From NCBI GenBank assembly GCA_965250245.1, contig OZ252296.1:930001-994000 (forward strand): a DNA stretch of 64,000 bases, in the 5' to 3' direction. The stretch is from JABDIP01 sp965250245 (lineage in GTDB: Bacteria > Pseudomonadota > Alphaproteobacteria > DSM-16000 > Inquilinaceae). The notes beneath the pieces are model-generated. The model was not told where the DNA came from. It ran no database searches and worked only from the letters and a program-made list of their open reading frames with translations. A program made the translations under genes and the position numbers. Shown here one piece after another: positions 60,185-64,000 of this stretch. Every line of letters begins with the position of its first letter. The stretch's first letter is position 1.

Positions 60185-61515
60185 TGCATCGTACCGGTGC
60201 CGGCCATGTCGTCGGCACGGCGCGCGAGCAGGGCGCCCAGCGGGCTGGTCGGCTTGCGGGCCAGCCGCTCGGCGGTGAAGGCCCCGGCGGTGGCGGTGTC
60301 GCCGCCGCGGATCGCCGCTTCGATCAGCGTCAAATCGATGACGTCGCGCTGGGCATGGCTGCCGCCGAAGCGGGCGGCGATCGAGCGGATCGGACGCAGA
60401 TGTTCGACCGTCGCGGCATAGTCGCCATGGCCGAAGGCGCGGAAGCCGCGGGCCACCGGCAGGCCAACCTGCTCGGTCATCATGGCGTTGGTGGCGCCGG
60501 CCCCGACCTGCCGCTCCATCGCGGCCAGGACCCGGTCGGCATCGGCATCGCGGCCGGCCCCGACGAAGGCCATCATCGCGTGGGCGTCGTTGAAGGCGTA
60601 GTAGCCGTCTTCGGCGAACGGCGCCCAATCGTCGGCCAGGGCCGCCATGCGATCGGCCACGTCGACGCCGCGCAGGTGCAGCCGCCATAGCATCGCCGAG
60701 GCATCGACCATGTCGAGCATGACGGTGGAGCGGTCCTGGCGGATCGGCCCGTCATAGAGCGCCAGCACCTCGTCCATCTCGCCGCGGTCGAGGTGGTAGA
60801 GCGCCAGGTGCCACCAATTGTGGACCGCGAAGAAGTTCTCCGGCGACCAGCCATCCTGGTTGCCGCGCATCCAGGCGATGCCGTCATCGACCCGGCCCTG
60901 CATCTCCATCACATGGGCGACAGCATGCTGGGCCCAGGAATCCCGGTGGTTCAGGCCGACGGCCTGGCGGCCGCTCTCCTCGGCCTGTTCGTAGTGGCCG
61001 CACTCCTCCAGGCCGAAGGCGTGCATGCCCAGCAGGGCGTGGTAGTCGCGATCGGCCGTCGTCCAATGCGGCAGAACCATTGCGATGCGCTCGCGCAAGC
61101 GGCGCGCGTCGCCCAGCAGGAAGTCCCAGAGATGGGCGGTCTGGATGGCCACCAGGTCGCGCGGGTGCTCAAGGACGATTTTCTCCAGCTGTTCGTGACC
61201 GCGCTCGAAATCGCCCTCGACGAAGGCGCGGATCGAAGCCGCGTGCGCCTGCTCCCGGTCGCTCATGGACAGGCCGGCCACCGCGTCCAAGGCCGTCACA
61301 GCGACGTCGACGCCCGGCTTGTCGGAGCCGGCCAGGTGCAGATGCGCGTTGGCCAGATGGGCCATGGCGAAGCCTGGGCTGTCCTCGACCGCCTCGGCCA
61401 GGGTTGCGATCGGGTCGTCGACATAGAGGGCGAATTCCTGCGTCGCCCGGGCATAGAGGTCGGCCGCTGCGGCGGAGGCGCCGGTGATCAGGTTGCCATG
61501 GATATCGGTTGTCAT
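60181..61515 (-). CDS. Tetratricopeptide repeat protein, TTC38 family
   Basis: A 444-residue soluble protein made of helix-turn-helix repeats of TPR type, with conserved features of the TTC38 family (FAMAHLANAHLHL, RDLVAIQTAHLWDFLLGDARRLRERI, HYHALLGM-like region, WAQHAVAHVMEMQGR, NWWHLALYHLDRGE, YYAFNDAHAMMAFVGAGR). Family length about 440-470. Its biochemical role is unknown in any organism I know of. CGGAGGA lies 5 bases before the ATG at 61515. It is co-transcribed with a GNAT gene and divergent from a TetR gene with two related operator-like sites between them. Confidence 0.88.
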   Translation of the reverse strand: MTTDIHGNLITGASAAAADLYARATQEFALYVDDPIATLAEAVEDSPGFAMAHLANAHLHLAGSDKPGVDVAVTALDAVAGLSMSDREQAHAASIRAFVEGDFERGHEQLEKIVLEHPRDLVAIQTAHLWDFLLGDARRLRERIAMVLPHWTTADRDYHALLGMHAFGLEECGHYEQAEESGRQAVGLNHRDSWAQHAVAHVMEMQGRVDDGIAWMRGNQDGWSPENFFAVHNWWHLALYHLDRGEMDEVLALYDGPIRQDRSTVMLDMVDASAMLWRLHLRGVDVADRMAALADDWAPFAEDGYYAFNDAHAMMAFVGAGRDADADRVLAAMERQVGAGATNAMMTEQVGLPVARGFRAFGHGDYAATVEHLRPIRSIAARFGGSHAQRDVIDLTLIEAAIRGGDTATAGAFTAERLARKPTSPLGALLARRADDMAGTGTMQ

Positions 61516-61632
61516 CGGGTCCTCCGACTGTCTCTCGCAAAGGATGTCTGGGTTCGGATCGGCCAATGCGCCCCGCGGCATCCTCCGATGCCCAGGCCGC
61601 CCCGCCAATAGTCATTTATGTTGGAATTTACA

Positions 61633-61650
61633 TACCAACCAGTCTGTTTA
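61633..61650. promoter_or_regulatory. Degenerate copy of the TetR operator near the TTC38 gene
   Basis: ATACCAACCAGTCTGTTT contains one clear half-site, TACCAACC, identical to an arm of the palindrome at 61757-61772, and a weaker second half. It lies about 120 bases upstream of the TTC38-like start, so the TetR protein may control that operon too. Confidence 0.5.
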
Positions 61651-61756
61651 CACCTCAGGCCGGGCCCCTGAGTCAATAACCAGAGTGTTTCTCTTGTTTC
61701 AATTGTTTCAGAGGCGATCGGCCTCCCTTGCGGTGGTGTGTCCGTCCTCGTATTAG

Positions 61757-61772
61757 TACTAACCGGTTGGTA
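61757..61772. promoter_or_regulatory. TetR operator TACTAACCGGTTGGTA
   Basis: A near-perfect 16-base palindrome (7 of 8 positions per arm paired) just upstream of the TetR gene. This AACCGGTT-centred form is a common TetR-family operator and implies autoregulation. Confidence 0.7.
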
Positions 61773-61792
61773 TGAAATTGATTGGGGGCAAG

Positions 61793-62407
61793 ATGGCGCG
61801 GTCCGGCGTGGCGACGCGGGAACGGATCCTCGATGCGGCGGAGGCGCTGGTGTTCGACCACGGGTTTTCCGCGACGTCGATCGACAAGGTCCTCGACAAG
61901 GCCGGCGTCACCAAGGGCGCCTTCTTCTACCACTTCAGAAGCAAGGCCGATCTCGGCCGCGCCTTCGTGGCGCGCTATGCGGAACGCGATGTGGCGCATC
62001 TCGACGCCACCATGGCCCGGGCCGAGAAACTCGCCCGCGACCCGCTGCAGCAAATGCTGATCTTCGTCGGGCTGTTCCAGGAAGAGGCCGAGGCGCTGAT
62101 GGAACCGGCGCCCGGATGCCTCCTCGCATCCTACATCTACGAGCGGATGGAATACCCCGACGACATCGCCGGCATCGCGCGGGAGACCCTGCTGCGCTGG
62201 CGGTCGGTCCTGTCGGAAAAGCTGGACGCCGTGTCGACGGCCCGTCCGCCCCGGATGCCGATCGACGTCGCGGCGCTGGCGGACGGGCTGACGGCGGCCA
62301 TCGAGGGCGGCTATGTGATGGCCAAGGCGTTGGATGACCCGGCCGTCTTCGTCGCGCAGCTTGAGCTCTACAAGCAGCACCTCGAATTGCTGTTCGGCCG
62401 GCCCTGA
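61793..62407 (+). CDS. TetR-family transcriptional regulator
   Basis: A 204-residue repressor. The DNA-binding region (about 8-55) contains TRERILDAAEALVFDHGFSATSIDKVLDKAGVTKGAFFYHFRSK in order, the full TetR helix-turn-helix. The C-terminal ligand domain has a GCLLASYIYERM segment. The ATG at 61793 with GGGGGC upstream is preferred; the one at 61772 would overlap the operator. It is divergent from the TTC38/GNAT operon, which it probably represses. Confidence 0.92.
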   Translation: MARSGVATRERILDAAEALVFDHGFSATSIDKVLDKAGVTKGAFFYHFRSKADLGRAFVARYAERDVAHLDATMARAEKLARDPLQQMLIFVGLFQEEAEALMEPAPGCLLASYIYERMEYPDDIAGIARETLLRWRSVLSEKLDAVSTARPPRMPIDVAALADGLTAAIEGGYVMAKALDDPAVFVAQLELYKQHLELLFGRP

Positions 62408-62420
62408 GCCCGCGCCAGGG

Positions 62421-63677
62421 TCACCCGCCGGCCAGCGCGAAGCGCAGATAGTCGCGCACCCACTCCAGCTTCTTCTTGTCGAACTGGCTGCCGACGAAGG
62501 TGATGCGGCCGCCGTCGCCCTCGATGACCAGCCGGTCGCGCACGGATGCGCCGCCATGACCGGAGACGGACGAGGTTCCGCTGTAGTGGCTGGTGTAGGT
62601 GTCGATGCGGATCTGCTCGATCGCCCGGCGGGCGATGGTCTCCGGCGGCCTTTTGCTCGGATCGATTTCCATGCCGCTGATCGCCGAGACGATGCCCCGA
62701 CCGAACTTCGCCAGCCGGTCGTCATGCTTCGGCCGGTCGATCCAGACCCGGTCCGGCTCGACCACCAGCGCCGGATCCTGCCTGGCCGACTTGCCTCCGA
62801 CCAGCTTGCCGAGGCCCAGCATCAAGGCCACGAACAGCACCGCCATGCCGCCGGCCATGAGCCCGGCCTCGGGGTCGATCATGAAGCCGATCCCGCCGAA
62901 CAGGATCGGGATCGCCAGCCAGGAGACCACGACCACAACCTTGCCGGTCCGCCCCTGGCCGATCCGGATCACCGTCGCCGCGCCCTTCCGCCGCACGGTT
63001 ACGCCGGATGGAGGGGGTCCGGGATCGGCGGCCGGCTGCGCGGCGAGCGGGGCGTCCAGCGCATCATGGGCCCGCGCGGCCTCGCCGCCACTATCCGGCG
63101 CCAGGGCGGGCAGCTTGAACCGCCGGGAAAAAGCCTCCTGGACATCGCGCGGCGCCTCCCCGCCCTCGGATACATGGAGCGGCAGGACGCGGCGCGGATC
63201 GTCATGCACCAATTCGATGACGTGGTAGGTCTTGGTGCTGGCGATGTTGCCCACACCCTCTTTGCGCATGTGGTGCTCGCGCAGACGGACGCCGCGATAG
63301 CCGGCGATCGGCTCCCGCCATTCCCGGCGGCCGAGCAGACCGCGGGTCCTGACCTGCACCTCATGGCCGGTGAACAGCATCGACTTCTCGAACCGGCTCT
63401 GGATGAAGCCGTAGACCAGGTTCAGCAGCCCGAAGAACCCGAACCCGCCGACCACGAAGATCACGAACCCGTCTTCGACGAAGTAGATGATGATGGCGGT
63501 GACGGCCAGGACGAAGCCGCCGACGGCCATGCGCAGCGTGACCTCGCCTTCGTTCGGCTTGTGATCCAGCGCCAGCAGCGACGCGGACGGGTCGAGCTGC
63601 GGCTTCATCCCCAGCCAATCGCCCGGATCGAACAGCCCCTTCAGGGACGCGGCGACGTCGCCCCATTGATTTGCCAT
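62421..63677 (-). CDS. Membrane protein of unknown function with four helices
   Basis: A 418-residue protein. Two hydrophobic hairpins, at about 49-92 and 235-285, flank a soluble region with PH-like strands (FTGHEVQVRTRGLLGRREWREPIAGYRGVRLRE). A second soluble domain fills the C-terminus, containing another PH-like pattern (DRLVIEGDGGRITFVGSQFDKKKLEWVRDYL). No enzyme motif is seen and I do not recognise the family. The ATG at 63677 is preferred because GGAGG lies 7 bases before it. It is convergent with the TetR gene, 13 bases apart. Confidence 0.75.
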   Translation of the reverse strand: MANQWGDVAASLKGLFDPGDWLGMKPQLDPSASLLALDHKPNEGEVTLRMAVGGFVLAVTAIIIYFVEDGFVIFVVGGFGFFGLLNLVYGFIQSRFEKSMLFTGHEVQVRTRGLLGRREWREPIAGYRGVRLREHHMRKEGVGNIASTKTYHVIELVHDDPRRVLPLHVSEGGEAPRDVQEAFSRRFKLPALAPDSGGEAARAHDALDAPLAAQPAADPGPPPSGVTVRRKGAATVIRIGQGRTGKVVVVVSWLAIPILFGGIGFMIDPEAGLMAGGMAVLFVALMLGLGKLVGGKSARQDPALVVEPDRVWIDRPKHDDRLAKFGRGIVSAISGMEIDPSKRPPETIARRAIEQIRIDTYTSHYSGTSSVSGHGGASVRDRLVIEGDGGRITFVGSQFDKKKLEWVRDYLRFALAGG

Positions 63678-63761
63678 GCCCATGCCTCCGCCCTTTGCGG
63701 CGAAGGATAGCATTTTAGGGACATTCTCGGGAGGGGCCGGCTCGGACTTCCCGGAACGGCG

Positions 63762-64000
63762 CTACCACATGGACAGCAAATCCGCGCCGATCTGCCCCAG
63801 CTTCACCTTGTTGTCCACATCCGGGATTCCGTGGACCAGGAAGCGGACCTTCATCTTGTGGAGGTCCTGAACCAGAACCTTGATCTTGGCCGGCGCCTTG
63901 TCGAGCACGCCGGACAGCCGGTCGAAGCGGCAGGCGACGATGGGGGCCCGCATCTCCGTCGGATCGATCTTGCCGAGCGTCGGTCGGTCGAGCTCGATGG
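63762..64000 (-). CDS. C-terminal part of an unrecognised gene, continuing beyond the right edge
   Basis: The frame is open from the right edge to a stop at 63762, giving at least 79 residues. The end reads AKIKVLVQDLHKMKVRFLVHGIPDVDNKVKLGQIGADLLSMW-like in pattern: alternating helices and a beta strand, soluble, basic. An internal ATG at 63953 exists, but the open frame upstream favours a longer gene. No family is recognised. It lies 84 bases upstream of the membrane-protein gene on the same strand. Confidence 0.55.
   Translation of the reverse strand, partial: IELDRPTLGKIDPTEMRAPIVACRFDRLSGVLDKAPAKIKVLVQDLHKMKVRFLVHGIPDVDNKVKLGQIGADLLSMW

Overview
The window is high-GC DNA (about two thirds G+C by eye), densely packed with chromosomal genes of alphaproteobacterial type. 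Pointers to that group are DUF1127 proteins, rhizobial-style DctB/DctD with TRAP transporters, BetI/BetC, a poly-hydroxybutyrate/ketone-body module, an RTX protein with a typical alphaproteobacterial C-terminus, and palindromic intergenic repeats. A marine or soil Rhodospirillales-like heterotroph fits, but the genus cannot be fixed from this sequence. I saw no tRNA, rRNA, CRISPR array, prophage or intact insertion sequence.

Layout. 1-5.8 kb: the end of a TRAP transporter, an FCD-type GntR regulator, malonyl-CoA decarboxylase and a divergent acyl-CoA synthetase, suggesting malonate or acyl-CoA use. 6-14.9 kb (minus strand): a seven-PAS hybrid kinase with an OmpR-type regulator, then amt, a DUF1127 gene and a kidney-type-like glutaminase with an EF-hand and doubled ankyrin modules, i.e. 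a nitrogen/glutamine block. 15.4-27.7 kb: dctB-dctD, then a convergent sugar-type ABC operon with a GntR gene and a cytochrome b561-like gene inside it, then dctPQM. dctP has a good sigma-54 promoter and paired upstream palindromes, so DctBD probably drives it across the ABC operon. 27.8-34.3 kb: five signalling genes (REC-PAS-kinase-REC, double REC, HAMP kinase, OmpR-type regulator, single REC). Tandem 10-bp repeats in the control regions suggest one regulon.

34.3-41.3 kb: a flavin split-barrel protein, an Fe-S DNA glycosylase, a large beta-solenoid/RTX protein and an HTTM membrane protein. 41.4-46.7 kb: an MttB-family methyltransferase paralogue with a DAO-type flavoprotein (methylated amine use), an alpha/beta hydrolase, and a two-gene operon (lipoprotein plus small helical protein) of unknown function. 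46.8-50.6 kb (minus): ECF sigma/anti-sigma, then acetoacetate decarboxylase, 3-hydroxybutyrate dehydrogenase and a patatin-like hydrolase, preceded by two copies of a PhaR-like site. 50.9-54.7 kb: a cation/proton antiporter, an FMN reductase, PRPP synthetase and a LysE exporter. 54.8-64 kb: an AraC regulator, choline sulfatase with BetI and a divergent Tat-exported peptide-type binding protein, a GNAT/TTC38-like pair divergent from a TetR gene with a clear operator, a membrane protein, and the end of an unrecognised gene.

The most rewarding places to look again are the sigma-54/UAS arrangement at dctP, the tandem repeats in the signalling cluster, the glutaminase, the beta-solenoid/RTX protein with its HTTM neighbour, the uncharacterised lipoprotein operon, and the PhaR-like sites. 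Base-level positions were read by eye.
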